A stretch of DNA of 64,000 nucleotides from positions 1 to 64,000 of the forward strand of contig NZ_JAHUWH010000006.1 in the NCBI RefSeq assembly GCF_019219095.1, given 5' to 3'. The position numbers were made by a program, and so were the translations under genes. Shown piece by piece: positions 37,513 through 47,377 of this stretch; position 1 is the stretch's first letter; every line of letters starts with the position of its first letter. The stretch comes from Acidovorax sp. sic0104. GTDB taxonomy: Bacteria > Pseudomonadota > Gammaproteobacteria > Burkholderiales > Burkholderiaceae_C. Below the pieces are notes generated by a model, which was not told where the DNA came from, searched no databases, and worked only from the letters and a program-made list of their open reading frames with translations.

Positions 37513-38322
37513 CTACTTCGCGAGGAAGTCGCGGATGGCCATCAGCGTGCCGTCGGGCGCCTCGCTCATCTGGTTGTGCCCCACGGGCAGGCTGGCTGTC
37601 TGCACCGCCTTGCCGGCAGCGCGTGCCGCAGCCACCAGGCCCTGTGCGGCCTTGGGCGACGTCATCTGGTCCAGCGCGCCCAGGGCGAACAGCACCGGGC
37701 ACCGCACGGCCGCGATGGCCTGCTCGCCGTTGGCATAGCTGTCGCACGCCACGAAGCCGCGATGGAACACGTTGACCGCACTGTTGCTGCGCAGCACCTT
37801 GCGGCCCAGCGCCATGCCTGCGTTGTAGACCCAGAATCCCGCGCCCGATGGCGGCGCGAGCGTGCTGCGCGAGAACACGTTGACCATGCGCAGCGCCTTC
37901 TCGGGCTCGTTGAGTGCCGCGTCGATCAGCGCGGGCGACACCTTCATCGGGTAGGCCGTGCCCACCAGCACCAGGTGACTCACGCGCTCGCCCAGGCGGG
38001 CTGCGGCTTCCAGCGCGATCAGCGAGCCGAAGCTGTGGCCCACCAGCGCAGCGCGCTGCACGCCCGCCGCGTCGAGCAGGGCGGCGATGAAGTCCGCCCC
38101 GGCCTCCACGCTGGCCGGGGCCTCGCCCGCACTGCGGCAGTGGCCGGGCAGGTCCACCGCGAGCACGTTCCAGCCGTGGTTGGCCATGTAGCGGCTTTGC
38201 AGGGCCCACACGCTGTGGTCGTTGAGCACGCCGTGGATGAGCACCACGGTGGGCTTGGCGGCATCAAAGGGCTTGCCGCCGGTGTAGCAGTAGGTGGTGT
38301 TGCCGTTGACTTGGATCTGCAT
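37513..38322 (-). CDS. Alpha/beta hydrolase
   Basis: 269 residues. Oxyanion loop VVLIHGVLNDHSVW, nucleophile elbow VGHSFGSL, acid residue in ALGALDQMTSP and catalytic His in LPVGHNQMSEAP give a full Ser-Asp-His triad. Soluble, no signal peptide. It ends 10 nt from the converging DUF418 gene and starts 5 nt downstream of the sulfhydrylase gene, so it is probably cotranscribed with it. An esterase or thioesterase role is possible but not shown. Confidence 0.85.
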   Translation of the reverse strand: MQIQVNGNTTYCYTGGKPFDAAKPTVVLIHGVLNDHSVWALQSRYMANHGWNVLAVDLPGHCRSAGEAPASVEAGADFIAALLDAAGVQRAALVGHSFGSLIALEAAARLGERVSHLVLVGTAYPMKVSPALIDAALNEPEKALRMVNVFSRSTLAPPSGAGFWVYNAGMALGRKVLRSNSAVNVFHRGFVACDSYANGEQAIAAVRCPVLFALGALDQMTSPKAAQGLVAAARAAGKAVQTASLPVGHNQMSEAPDGTLMAIRDFLAK

Positions 38323-38327
38323 GGTGG

Positions 38328-39638
38328 TCAGGCCCCCGCTTTTTCTGCGGCCTTGAGTGCGCGCTTGAGGTCGTCGATCAGGTCGTCGGCATCCTCGAGG
38401 CCGATGGACAGGCGGATGGTGCCCTGCGTGATGCCGGCGTTCGCCAGCGCCTCGTCGCTCATCCGGAAGTGCGTGGTGCTGGCCGGGTGGATCACCAGGC
38501 TGCGGCAGTCGCCCACATTGGCCAGGTGGCTGAAGACCTTGAGCGCTTCGATGAACTTCTTGCCCTGCTCGCGGTTGCCCTTGAGGTCGAAGCTGAACAC
38601 CGAGCCCGCGCCGCGCGGCAGCAGCTTTTGCGCCAGGGCATGGCTGGGGTGGGACTCCAGCAGGGGATGGCCCACGCGTGCAACGAAAGGCTGGCTGGCC
38701 AGGAACTCGACCACGCGCGCAGTGTTGCGCATGTGCCGCTCCATGCGCAATGGCAGGGTCTCGATGCCTTGCAGGATCAGCCAGGCCGTGTGCGGGCTCA
38801 TGCAGGCGCCGAAGTCGCGCAGGCCCTCGCGCCGTGCGCGCAGCAGAAAGGCGCCCACCGAGCTTTCCTCGGCGAACACCATGTTGTGGAAGCCTTCATA
38901 GGGCGCCGTGAGCTCGGCGAACCTGCCCGCCGCGCGCGGCCCGTCCCAGTCGAAGCTGCCGCCGTCGACCACGACGCCGCCCACCACCGTGCCGTGGCCC
39001 GACAGGAACTTGGTGGCCGAGTGGTAGACCAGGTCTGCCCCCAGCTCCAGCGGCTTCATGAGCCAGGGCGAGGTGAGGGTCGAATCGACCAGCAGCGGCA
39101 CGCCCGCGTCGTGCGCGATGGCGCTGATGGTGGGGATGTCCAGCACATCGAGGCCCGGGTTGCCCACGGTCTCGCCGAAGAACAGCTTGGTGTCGGGCCG
39201 CACGGCGGCGCGCCAGCCGTCGATGTCGCCGGGCTTGACGAAGGTGGTTGCTATGCCAAATCGCGATAGCGTGTAGTGCAGCAGGTTCTGCGAGCCTCCG
39301 TACAGCGCGGTGCTGGCCACGATGTGGCTGCCCGCGCCCATCAGGGTGCAGATGGCCAGGTGCAGGGCCGCCTGGCCGCTGGCGGCGGCGATGGCGCCCA
39401 CGCCGCCTTCCAGGGCCGACACGCGTTGTTCGAGCACGGCGTTGGTGGGGTTGCTGATGCGGCTGTAGACGTGGCCGGGCCGCTCCAGGTTGAACAGGGA
39501 CGCCGCGTGGTCGCTCGATTCGAAGACGAAGGACGTGGTGAGGTGGATGGGAACGGCGCGGGCGCCGGTGGCGGGGTCGGGGGTGGCGCCGGCGTGCAGC
39601 GCAAGCGTGTCGAAGCCGGGGTCGGAGTAGCCGGGCAT
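38328..39638 (-). CDS. metY: O-acetylhomoserine sulfhydrylase (aminocarboxypropyltransferase)
   Basis: 436 residues. The start MPGYSDPGFDTLALHAGA fits the family, as do PIHLTTSFVFES, the substrate and PLP segment RISNPTNAVLEQRV and ASGQAALHLAICTL, and the PLP lysine in HSATKFLSGHGTVVGG. It joins O-acetylhomoserine with sulfide to give homocysteine for methionine. O-succinylhomoserine use (MetZ) is possible but length and the long middle region favour MetY. The alpha/beta hydrolase gene follows after 5 nt. Confidence 0.88.
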   Translation of the reverse strand: MPGYSDPGFDTLALHAGATPDPATGARAVPIHLTTSFVFESSDHAASLFNLERPGHVYSRISNPTNAVLEQRVSALEGGVGAIAAASGQAALHLAICTLMGAGSHIVASTALYGGSQNLLHYTLSRFGIATTFVKPGDIDGWRAAVRPDTKLFFGETVGNPGLDVLDIPTISAIAHDAGVPLLVDSTLTSPWLMKPLELGADLVYHSATKFLSGHGTVVGGVVVDGGSFDWDGPRAAGRFAELTAPYEGFHNMVFAEESSVGAFLLRARREGLRDFGACMSPHTAWLILQGIETLPLRMERHMRNTARVVEFLASQPFVARVGHPLLESHPSHALAQKLLPRGAGSVFSFDLKGNREQGKKFIEALKVFSHLANVGDCRSLVIHPASTTHFRMSDEALANAGITQGTIRLSIGLEDADDLIDDLKRALKAAEKAGA

Positions 39639-39791
39639 GTTCGTTGTCTCCCAGTTGGCGGGGTGGTGTTCTGAATCCTTGTCCCGCACAGTTGCTTGCG
39701 GGACAGCGCACGCGGCATTGTGGGCTATATTTGGTGGCAGACCTGTGCAGCGCGCGACGCGCTCTTTTCGCCTTCCCGGAGACCCAACACC

Positions 39792-40241
39792 ATGAAAGTC
39801 AGCGACATCCTTCGCGTCAAGGGCAACACCCTGTACACCGCCAAGCCCGAAGAGCCGCTGGCCGACGCCGTCAACCTGATGGCCGAGCGCGACATCGGCT
39901 CGCTGGTGGTGATGGAGCATGGCGACCTGGTGGGCATGCTGACCTTCCGCGAGGTGATTCAGGCCATCGTGAGGAACGGCGGCAGCGTGGGCACGATGCT
40001 GGTGCGCTCGGCCATGGACGATGCGCCCTTGACTTGCACGCTCGAAACCGAGATGGACGAGGTCCGCCGGATGATGCTGGACCGCCATGCACGCTACATG
40101 CCGGTGATGGACCGCCGCATGCTGATGGGCGTGATCAGCTTCTACGACGTGGCCAAGGCCGTGGTGGACAGCCAGAACTTCGAGAACAAGATGCTCAAGG
40201 CCTACATCCGCGACTGGCCCGAGGACGAGTCCGGCGGCTGA
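39792..40241 (+). CDS. Two-CBS-domain protein
   Basis: 149 residues, almost only a pair of CBS domains: LADAVNLMAERDIGSLVVMEHGDLVGMLTFRE and MDEVRRMMLDRHARYMPVMDRRMLMGVISFYD (each quoted in parts: MAERDIGSLVVM, GMLTFRE; ARYMPVMD, GVISFYD). Such stand-alone proteins bind adenosine nucleotides and modulate partners. Partner unknown. It converges on the EAL protein gene with only 6 nt between the stops. Confidence 0.88.
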   Translation: MKVSDILRVKGNTLYTAKPEEPLADAVNLMAERDIGSLVVMEHGDLVGMLTFREVIQAIVRNGGSVGTMLVRSAMDDAPLTCTLETEMDEVRRMMLDRHARYMPVMDRRMLMGVISFYDVAKAVVDSQNFENKMLKAYIRDWPEDESGG

Positions 40242-40247
40242 TTCGGC

Positions 40248-42464
40248 TCAGCGCCGCTGCGGTGCCTGCGCGCACAGCCAGGCTTCGATCTCGTCGGGTG
40301 GCATGGGTTTGCCGAACAGGTACCCCTGCATCACGGGGCATCCGTGGGCCTGCAGCCATTGCTGCTGGCCTGCGGTCTCCACCCCTTCGGCCACCACCGC
40401 CATGCCCAGGCTGTGGGCAATGCTGAGCACCGACACCGTGAGCGCACGTGCCGTCGGGCTGGTGGTCAGGTCCTGCACGAAAGCCATGTCCAGCTTCAGC
40501 TCGGAGATCGGCAGCCGGTGCAGGTAGCTCAGCGACGAATAGCCGGTGCCGAAGTCGTCCAGCGACAGCTTGAAGCCGCGGCTGTGCAGTGTGTCGATGT
40601 TCATGCGCGTCACCGGGCGCGCGTCCATCATCACGCGCTCGGTGATCTCCAGCAGAACATCGCCCGTGCGCAGACCGTGGCGCGCCAGCGTGTCGCAGAT
40701 CTGCTGCGCAAACTCGGGCTGGTGGAAGCTGCGGCCCGACAGATTGACCGCCACGCACGGCACCCCGAGTCCAGCCGAGCGCCATGCCGCCAACTGCCTG
40801 CAGGCCTCGTCCAGCAGCCATAGCGTCAGCTCATGGATCAGGCCCGCCTCCTCGGCCACGGGAATGAACTGGCTGGGGGGCACCATGCCCCAGTCGGCGT
40901 GGTGCCAGCGGCACAGTGCCTCCACGCCGTGCAGCGTACCGGGCGAGCTGCTGAGCACCTGCGGCTGGTAGTGCAGCCCCAGGCGCCGGTCGGCCAGCGC
41001 CTGCCGCAGGGCCCGCTCCAGGGCCACACGCTCCTGCGCGTCGCGGTTCATCTCGGGGCTGAACAGCTGCAGGCTGTGCCGGTGATCGCTCTTGGCGTGG
41101 TACATCGCCTGGTCGGCGTGGCGCAGCAGGGTGTCGATGTCCTTTCCGTCGGCGGGAAACATCGCGATGCCGATGCTGGCGTGGCAGACGTGGGCCTGGC
41201 CCTCGATGCACATGGGCGCGGCAACGGCCTCGAGCATGTCGCGGGCCACCTGCACCGCACGTTCGGTGTCGCAGCCGGGGAGCATGAGCACGAACTCATC
41301 GGCCGCGAGCCGGCCGATGAGGTCGTGGGCTTGCAGCGCCAGCGATAGCCGTCGGGCCACCTCGCACAGCACGGTGTCGCCCGCCGCATGGCCCTGCGTG
41401 TCGTTGACTTGCTTGAAACGGTCCAGGTCAATGAACAGCACGGCGCCGGGGCGCTGCGTGGCCTGCAGATGGGCCAGGCGGCTTTCGGCACTGTCGTGGA
41501 ACAGAGAGCGGTTGGGCAGACCCGTGAGAGCGTCGAAGAACGCGAGCTGGTGCAGACGCTGGCGCGTGGCGTTGCGTTCCATCGCCAGCGAGCACAAGTG
41601 CAGGCACATGTCCACCAGCCGCTCGTGCAGGGCATCGGGCTGTCGGGGTTCCCGGTAGTGGAAGGCGAGCGTGCCCGCCACCTGGCCTTGTGGGTCGAAG
41701 ATGGGGCTTGACCAGCAGGCCCGCACGCCGTGGGCCAGGTAGAGCGCGCGGTCGTCCTCGGTCCACAGCGGGTCGGTGGCGATGTCGGAGGCCAGTACCG
41801 GGGCGCGCCGAAAGGCCGCCGTGCCGCACGAGCCGGTCCGCGGGCCGATGGGCCGGCCATCGATGGCGTGCGCTATGGCGTCGGGCAGCCCCGGCGCGGC
41901 CAGCGGGTGAAGCCGACCCTGACCATCCACCGCCAGCACCGACGCTGTGACCTCGGGCGCGATGCGCTGGACCTCGTTGCACAGCAGGGCCATCAACCCG
42001 GACAGGGGGAGTTCGTTGACCAACCCTTCCAGCACACGCTTTTGCAGCACCTCGTGCATCTTGGTGAGCGTGATGTCGGTCAGTATGGTGATGCTGCCGC
42101 CCGGCCCGCCCGAGGCTTCGTCGGAGGCATTGATCATCATCGACACCCAGCGCGGCTGGCCTGTCCTGCTGTAGAGCAGGGTCTCGACGTGGAAAGACCC
42201 CGTGGCGCTCAGATGGCCGCGGATCTGCTCGAGCAGACCCGGGTCGGAGCGTGGGCCCAGCAGCACATGGCTCACATTGCGGCCCAGGACCTCATGGGAC
42301 TCAAAGCCAAACAGGCGCGAGAAGCCTTCGTTCACGTAGACCACGAGGCGTTCGCGGTTGCTCATCACGATGGCGTTGTCGCTGTCGTTCAAAGCCTTGC
42401 GCAAGGGCGCGTCGGCCAGCCCGGCGGTGGGCAAGGGGTTGGTTGGCTGGGCAGATGCGGGCAT
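40248..42464 (-). CDS. PAS-GAF-GGDEF-EAL signalling protein, likely c-di-GMP phosphodiesterase
   Basis: 738 residues from ATG 42464. Domains in order: PAS (about 30-130, NAIVMSNRERLVVYVNEGFS), GAF (about 155-300, MALLCNEVQRIAPEV), GGDEF (about 315-475) and EAL (about 485-735). The GGDEF signature reads RLAADEF, with both glycines replaced, so cyclase activity is doubtful. The EAL part keeps EALCRW, NLSGRSF, EITER, DDFGTGYSSL and AEGVETAGQ, so it should hydrolyse c-di-GMP. No membrane segment. Input signal unknown. Confidence 0.9.
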   Translation of the reverse strand: MPASAQPTNPLPTAGLADAPLRKALNDSDNAIVMSNRERLVVYVNEGFSRLFGFESHEVLGRNVSHVLLGPRSDPGLLEQIRGHLSATGSFHVETLLYSRTGQPRWVSMMINASDEASGGPGGSITILTDITLTKMHEVLQKRVLEGLVNELPLSGLMALLCNEVQRIAPEVTASVLAVDGQGRLHPLAAPGLPDAIAHAIDGRPIGPRTGSCGTAAFRRAPVLASDIATDPLWTEDDRALYLAHGVRACWSSPIFDPQGQVAGTLAFHYREPRQPDALHERLVDMCLHLCSLAMERNATRQRLHQLAFFDALTGLPNRSLFHDSAESRLAHLQATQRPGAVLFIDLDRFKQVNDTQGHAAGDTVLCEVARRLSLALQAHDLIGRLAADEFVLMLPGCDTERAVQVARDMLEAVAAPMCIEGQAHVCHASIGIAMFPADGKDIDTLLRHADQAMYHAKSDHRHSLQLFSPEMNRDAQERVALERALRQALADRRLGLHYQPQVLSSSPGTLHGVEALCRWHHADWGMVPPSQFIPVAEEAGLIHELTLWLLDEACRQLAAWRSAGLGVPCVAVNLSGRSFHQPEFAQQICDTLARHGLRTGDVLLEITERVMMDARPVTRMNIDTLHSRGFKLSLDDFGTGYSSLSYLHRLPISELKLDMAFVQDLTTSPTARALTVSVLSIAHSLGMAVVAEGVETAGQQQWLQAHGCPVMQGYLFGKPMPPDEIEAWLCAQAPQRR

Positions 42465-42688
42465 GGGTGTCCCAAAAGGTCGTGCGGCGATGATAGGGCG
42501 TGTCTTCCATCCAAAAAACCGCGCGCCGGTCCCGCCCTGCAGATCGGTGCGCTGCGATCCCGCAGCCAAGACACGCGCCCATTGTGCGGCCAGCCGGGCG
42601 GCAGCGCCAGGCCGTAGCCTGAGCGCGATCGACGCACCCTGGCCACTTCGCGCCGCGCGGTGGCGCTGCTCTGGGATAATCCCGCACC

Positions 42689-43786
42689 ATGAGCGGCAAT
42701 ACCTTCGGATCCCTATTCGCAGTCACCAACTTCGGTGAATCCCACGGCCCGGCCATCGGCTGCGTGATCGACGGTTGCCCGCCCGGCATGCCGCTCACCG
42801 AGGCCGACATCCAGGCCGATCTGGACCGGCGGCGCCCCGGCACCAGCCGGCACGTCACCCAGCGCAACGAGCCCGATGCGGTGGAGATCCTCTCCGGCGT
42901 ATACGAGGGCAAGACCACCGGCACTCCCATCGCCCTGCTGATCCGCAACACCGACCAGCGCAGCAAGGACTACAGCAACATCGCCGAGAGCTTTCGCCCC
43001 GGCCATGCCGACTACACCTACTGGCACAAGTACGGCATCCGCGACCCGCGCGGCGGCGGCCGGTCGTCGGCGCGCCTCACGGCGCCCACCGTTGCGGCGG
43101 GCGCCGTGGCCAAGAAGTGGCTGGCCGAGCGCCATGGTGTTCAGTTCCGCGCGTGCATGACGCAGCTGGGCGAGCTGGCCATCCCGTTCGAGAGCTGGGA
43201 CCACGTGCGCAGCAACCCTTTCTTCGCGCCCGTGGCCGACGTGGCGCAGTACGAGGACTACATGGACGCGCTGCGCAAGGCCGGCGATTCGTGCGGCGCC
43301 CGCATCCGCGTGCAGGCCACGGGTGTGCCCGTGGGCCTGGGTGAGCCGCTGTACGACAAGCTCGACGCCGACATCGCCCACGCCATGATGGGCCTGAACG
43401 CCGTGAAGGGCGTGGAGATCGGTGCCGGCTTTGCCAGCGTGGCACAGCGCGGCACGACCCATGGCGACTCGATGACGCCGGGCGGCTTTCGCACCAACAA
43501 CGCAGGCGGTGTGCTGGGCGGCATCAGCACCGGCCAGGACATCGAGGTGAGCATCGCCATCAAGCCCACGAGCTCCATCATCAGCCCACGCGAGTCCATC
43601 GACATCCACGGCCAGAGCACCGAGGTCATCACCAAGGGCCGCCACGACCCCTGCGTGGGCATCCGCGCGGCGCCCATCGCCGAGGCGCTGCTGGCGCTGG
43701 TGATCATGGACCACGCCTTGCGCCACCGTGCGCAGTGCGGCGATGTCGTGCCGCCGGTGCCACCGATCCAGCCCTCGTTCCTGTAG
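42689..43786 (+). CDS. aroC: Chorismate synthase
   Basis: 365 residues. Signatures [46 protein letters not shown] and the C-terminal [14 protein letters not shown] are those of AroC, which makes chorismate from 5-enolpyruvylshikimate 3-phosphate with reduced FMN. Length is typical. A strong terminator follows 50 nt after the stop. Confidence 0.97.
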   Translation: MSGNTFGSLFAVTNFGESHGPAIGCVIDGCPPGMPLTEADIQADLDRRRPGTSRHVTQRNEPDAVEILSGVYEGKTTGTPIALLIRNTDQRSKDYSNIAESFRPGHADYTYWHKYGIRDPRGGGRSSARLTAPTVAAGAVAKKWLAERHGVQFRACMTQLGELAIPFESWDHVRSNPFFAPVADVAQYEDYMDALRKAGDSCGARIRVQATGVPVGLGEPLYDKLDADIAHAMMGLNAVKGVEIGAGFASVAQRGTTHGDSMTPGGFRTNNAGGVLGGISTGQDIEVSIAIKPTSSIISPRESIDIHGQSTEVITKGRHDPCVGIRAAPIAEALLALVIMDHALRHRAQCGDVVPPVPPIQPSFL

Positions 43787-43835
43787 GGGGCTGCGCGCGG
43801 CAGGTGCGCGCGGCGCCAGGCGGCGCATCGCAGCG

Positions 43836-43864
43836 GGGCGTGCAGGAATGCGCGCCCTTTTTTT
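43836..43864 (+). terminator. aroC intrinsic terminator
   Basis: GGGCGTGCA (43836-43844), loop GGAA, TGCGCGCCC (43849-43857) with one T-G pair, then seven T. It ends aroC transcription ahead of the nucleotidase gene. Confidence 0.9.
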
Positions 43865-43916
43865 GTTTTCACGTCCGGTTTCGGTTCGTTCTGTTTTGTT
43901 GAGCAAGGCACATCCC

Positions 43917-45749
43917 ATGCGCAGATGGTTGGCACAGGCATTCGGTGGTTCTTCGGTGGCGCGCGGCGCTCGGGGTCTCACGGCGACCGTGGCGGGCACG
44001 GCCTGCGTCTTGCTGGCGGGCTGCGGCACGGCAGGGCATGCGGCGCGCGAGCCGATGCCTGATCACATCGACATCACGCTCATCGGCTTCAACGACCTGC
44101 ACGGCAACCTGGAGCCGCCCCGCATGGCGCACACGGTGCAGACGGCGGCGGGGCCGGTGGCCGTGCCGGCAGGCGGCATGGCGTACTTCGCGAGCGCCAT
44201 CGCCGCGCTCAAGGCGCGCAACCCGCACCATGCGGTGGTGTCGGCGGGCGACATGGTGGGAGCGTCGCCGCTGGTGTCGTCGCTGTTCCTCGACGAGCCC
44301 ACCATCGAGGCCGTCAACGCGATGCACATCGACTTCAACGCCGTGGGCAACCACGAGTTCGACCGCGGCTGGCGCGAGCTGCTGCGCCTGCAGCAGGGCG
44401 GCTGCGAGAAGTTCACTGCGCGCCAGCCCTGCCAGATCAGCCAGCCATTCACAGGCGCGCGCTTCGGCTTCCTGGCGGCGAACACGGTGCGGGTGGAGGA
44501 TGGGCGCACGCTGCTGCCGGCCACGGGCATCAAGCGCTTCACGCAAGGCGGTGCCACCGTCACGCTGGGGGTGATCGGCCTCACGCTGCGCGGCACGCCG
44601 ACCATGGTCAGCCCGAACGGCGTGGCAGGCCTGCGCTTCGAGGATGAGGCCGCTACCGCGAATGCGCTGATCCCGCAGCTCAAGGCCCAGGGCGCGGACG
44701 TGATCGCCGTGGTGATCCACGAAGGCGGCCACACCACGGCCGGCGTGCAGGAGACGAGCTGCGCGGGCCTGTCCGGCGACATCGTGCCCATCCTGGAGCG
44801 GCTGGATTCGGCCATCGACGTGGTGGTATCGGGCCACACGCACCAGGCCTATGTGTGCGACTACGGCACGGTGAACCCGGCCAAGCCGTTCCTGCTGACC
44901 AGCGCCGGTCAGTACGGAACGCTGGTCACCGACATCTCGCTGCGCGTGGACACCCGCACGCGCCGCGTGGTGCGCAAGGCGGCGCGCAACGTCATCGTGC
45001 AGAGCGAGGCCTTCACCGGCAGCCAGGGCCGCGTGGACTTGACCGCAGCCGTGCCGTCCTTCACGGCGGACCCCGCCATTCAGGCCATCATCGACCGCTA
45101 CCGCGCCGCCGCCGTGCCGCTCGCTCAGCGGCCGGTCGGGCAGGCCGCAGGCGCGATGCGGCGGGTGCTGACGCCGTCGCTGGAGAGCGCCCTGGGCAAT
45201 CTGATCGCGGATGCGCAACTGCATGCCACGCGGTCGCCGGAGCAGGGCGGGGCGCAGCTGTCCTTCATGAATCCCGGCGGCCTGCGCGCCGACCTGGTGC
45301 CGGACGGGCAGGGCCTGGTGCGCTACGGGCAGCTGTACGCCGTACAGCCCTTCGGCAACCAGCTGGTGGTGAAGACCTTCACCGGTGCGCAGGTCCAGGC
45401 GGTGCTGGAGCAGCAGTTCGCCAGCGGCAGCAACACCGTGCAGCGGCCGCGCGTGCTGTCGGTGTCGGCAGGGTTCTCGTACCGGTTCGATATCACCCGG
45501 CCGCCAGGCGAGCGCATCAGCCAGATGGTGCTCAATGGCACGCCGCTGCAGCCTGATGCGCCGGTGCGCGTGGTGATGAGCAGCTATCTGGACAGCGGCG
45601 GCGACAATTTCAGCGTGCTCACCGAAGGGCGCGACCGCCTGGTGGGCGGGCTGGATCTGGATGCGCTGGAGGCCTACTTCCGCGCACAAAGCCCGGTGGC
45701 GGTGCCCGCCACGAACCGCATCGCGGCCGCGGCCGCGGCCGGACGCTGA
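43917..45749 (+). CDS. 5'-nucleotidase/UshA-family metallophosphoesterase lipoprotein
   Basis: 610 residues from ATG 43917. Signal sequence with lipobox (TACVLLAGCG), so probably a periplasm-facing lipoprotein. Metallophosphoesterase motifs: IGFNDLHGN, VVSAGDMVGASP, VGNHEFDRG, VIHEGGH and SGHTHQAY. The C-terminal 5'-nucleotidase domain has GNLIADAQLHAT and SFMNPGGLRADL. The family splits extracellular nucleotides, giving nucleoside and phosphate. It ends in an Ala-rich tail and converges on the EamA gene. Confidence 0.9.
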   Translation: MRRWLAQAFGGSSVARGARGLTATVAGTACVLLAGCGTAGHAAREPMPDHIDITLIGFNDLHGNLEPPRMAHTVQTAAGPVAVPAGGMAYFASAIAALKARNPHHAVVSAGDMVGASPLVSSLFLDEPTIEAVNAMHIDFNAVGNHEFDRGWRELLRLQQGGCEKFTARQPCQISQPFTGARFGFLAANTVRVEDGRTLLPATGIKRFTQGGATVTLGVIGLTLRGTPTMVSPNGVAGLRFEDEAATANALIPQLKAQGADVIAVVIHEGGHTTAGVQETSCAGLSGDIVPILERLDSAIDVVVSGHTHQAYVCDYGTVNPAKPFLLTSAGQYGTLVTDISLRVDTRTRRVVRKAARNVIVQSEAFTGSQGRVDLTAAVPSFTADPAIQAIIDRYRAAAVPLAQRPVGQAAGAMRRVLTPSLESALGNLIADAQLHATRSPEQGGAQLSFMNPGGLRADLVPDGQGLVRYGQLYAVQPFGNQLVVKTFTGAQVQAVLEQQFASGSNTVQRPRVLSVSAGFSYRFDITRPPGERISQMVLNGTPLQPDAPVRVVMSSYLDSGGDNFSVLTEGRDRLVGGLDLDALEAYFRAQSPVAVPATNRIAAAAAAGR

Positions 45750-45773
45750 GCCCCGCCGGGTCTGCGTCTGGGC

Positions 45774-46679
45774 TCACCGGGCCTTGTCCGGGCGCAGTGC
45801 GGTCAGCCAGCGCAGCGGGTTGAAGCCCGTGACCAGCCCGGTGGCCACGAGCACCAGCGCGCCGCCCCAGAGCATGCCGGGCCCCAGTGCCTCGCCCAGG
45901 AACATGTGGCCCCAGGCCACGCCAAACAGCGGGATCATGAAAGCCGAACTCATCGCCGCCACGGGTGACACCTGCGCCAGCACGCGCAGATTGAGCCAGT
46001 AGGCCAGGCCCGAGGTGACCACACCCATCACCGCCACGGAGGCCACCGCGCCGGGGGTGAAGCGCGCCTCGGGCAGGCTCCAGGCAGCGCCCGGCAACAG
46101 CAGCACCAGCGCAGCGGCATGGATGCCCGCAGCGATCGACAGCGGCGACATGCGCGTGGTGGCGCGCTTCATCCAGGTGGTCGATACGCCATAGCAGGCC
46201 GACGCGATAACGCAGCCCAGCGCCGCGAGCAGCAGCGCTGGCGTGGGTTCCACGGGGCCTAGTTGCACGATGAGCGCCACGCCCGCAAAGCCGCAGAGGC
46301 AGCCCAGCCATTTGCGCAGGCTCAGCGTGTCCTCCTTCATCCATGCGGCGGCCAGAACGCTGAAGGGAACGGCCATGGTGTTGAGCAGCGAGCTGTACCC
46401 CGCCGGCAGATGCAGGGCGGCCCATGAATAGAGCAGAAAAGGCACCGCGACCGTGAGCGTTCCCAGCCCGAAGAGCTCCCGCCAATGGCGCCACGGCCAG
46501 GATTCGCCCGCCATGCGCATGATGCCGATCAGCGTGAGCGTGGCAAGCCCAATGCGCAGTGCGGCCATGACATTGGGCCCGAGCACGGGGCTGGCAATGC
46601 GGATGAAGAGGAACGAGGCGCCCCAGAGGGCGGAAAGCAGCACGAGCTGCAGGAAGTGGCGGGATTTCACCTGGCCCAT
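45774..46679 (-). CDS. EamA/DMT-family transporter
   Basis: 301 residues from ATG 46679 (a TTG at 46694 would add five). Ten hydrophobic helices in two EamA halves; the first begins LVLLSALWGASFLFIRIA, the second ALGCVIASACYGVSTTW. Such proteins export metabolites or amino acids; the cargo is unknown. Confidence 0.88.
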   Translation of the reverse strand: MGQVKSRHFLQLVLLSALWGASFLFIRIASPVLGPNVMAALRIGLATLTLIGIMRMAGESWPWRHWRELFGLGTLTVAVPFLLYSWAALHLPAGYSSLLNTMAVPFSVLAAAWMKEDTLSLRKWLGCLCGFAGVALIVQLGPVEPTPALLLAALGCVIASACYGVSTTWMKRATTRMSPLSIAAGIHAAALVLLLPGAAWSLPEARFTPGAVASVAVMGVVTSGLAYWLNLRVLAQVSPVAAMSSAFMIPLFGVAWGHMFLGEALGPGMLWGGALVLVATGLVTGFNPLRWLTALRPDKAR

Positions 46680-46743
46680 TGTCGGGTACCGCAACGGCGA
46701 GCGGCTGCAATGCGGGGCGAGAATTTCAATGAAATTCCAATCT

Positions 46744-46785
46744 GACGCTTGAATTAAAAGCGCCTGAAGCTATCAAAAATATAGC
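46744..46785 (+). repeat. Dispersed intergenic repeat, copy 3
   Basis: ACGCTTGAATTAAAAGCGCC, then TGAAGCTATCAAAAATATAGC, matching the right arm and part of the left arm of copy 1. It lies upstream of the EamA gene and downstream of nrdR, both on the minus strand. Confidence 0.55.
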
Positions 46786-46907
46786 TGAATGGGATGGCCG
46801 TGTCGCAGGGGAAATGCGTGCGATTGGCTGTTGTTGGCGCGACCACATGCCACGTCCACAGGCCGCAGGCCACACGCATTGGGCAGCCTGCATTCGGGCT
46901 GGCAAGC

Positions 46908-47357
46908 CTACTTGCGGACCTCGTCCACCATGGCCCGGAAGTCGTCGATGTCCTCAAAGCTGCGGTAAACGCTGGCAAAGCGGATGTACGCCACCTTGTC
47001 GAGTTTCTTCAACTCGCGCATCACCAGCTCGCCGATGCGGCTGGACATGATCTCGCGCTGGCCCAGGTTGAGCAGCTTTTCCTCGATGCGCTCAATGGCG
47101 CTGTCGATCTGGGTGGTGCTCACGGGGCGCTTGCGCAACGCCAAATTGAAAGAGCCCTGCAGCTTGCCGCGCTCGTACTCGATGCGTCGGCCGTCCTTCT
47201 TCACGATGGCCGGGAAGCTCACCTCCGGTCGCTCGTAGGTGGTGAAGCGCTTGTCGCAGGCGCCGCACTGGCGGCGGCGCCGGATGAAGTCCCCGTCTTC
47301 AGACACCCGCGTTTCGACGACTTGCGTTTCGAGGTGGCTGCAGAAGGGGCACTTCAT
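46908..47357 (-). CDS. nrdR: Transcriptional repressor NrdR
   Basis: 149 residues. N-terminal zinc ribbon (CPFC, then [13 protein letters not shown]) followed by an ATP-cone domain ([19 protein letters not shown]). NrdR senses ATP/dATP and represses ribonucleotide reductase genes. It lies 20 nt downstream of glyA on the same strand, an arrangement usual in this group. Confidence 0.96.
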   Translation of the reverse strand: MKCPFCSHLETQVVETRVSEDGDFIRRRRQCGACDKRFTTYERPEVSFPAIVKKDGRRIEYERGKLQGSFNLALRKRPVSTTQIDSAIERIEEKLLNLGQREIMSSRIGELVMRELKKLDKVAYIRFASVYRSFEDIDDFRAMVDEVRK

Positions 47358-47377
47358 GGGGCTGGACAGGCAGAGGC

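Noticed and set aside
39241..39276. Possible extra copy of the dispersed repeat (GTTGCTATGCCAAATCGCGATAGC)-like word inside metY
   Set aside because: Only short similarity, lies within conserved coding sequence and lacks the GGCGC/GCGCC dyad.
43869..45689. 606-codon frame opposite the 5'-nucleotidase gene
   Set aside because: Shadow frame; the plus-strand gene has all metallophosphoesterase motifs.
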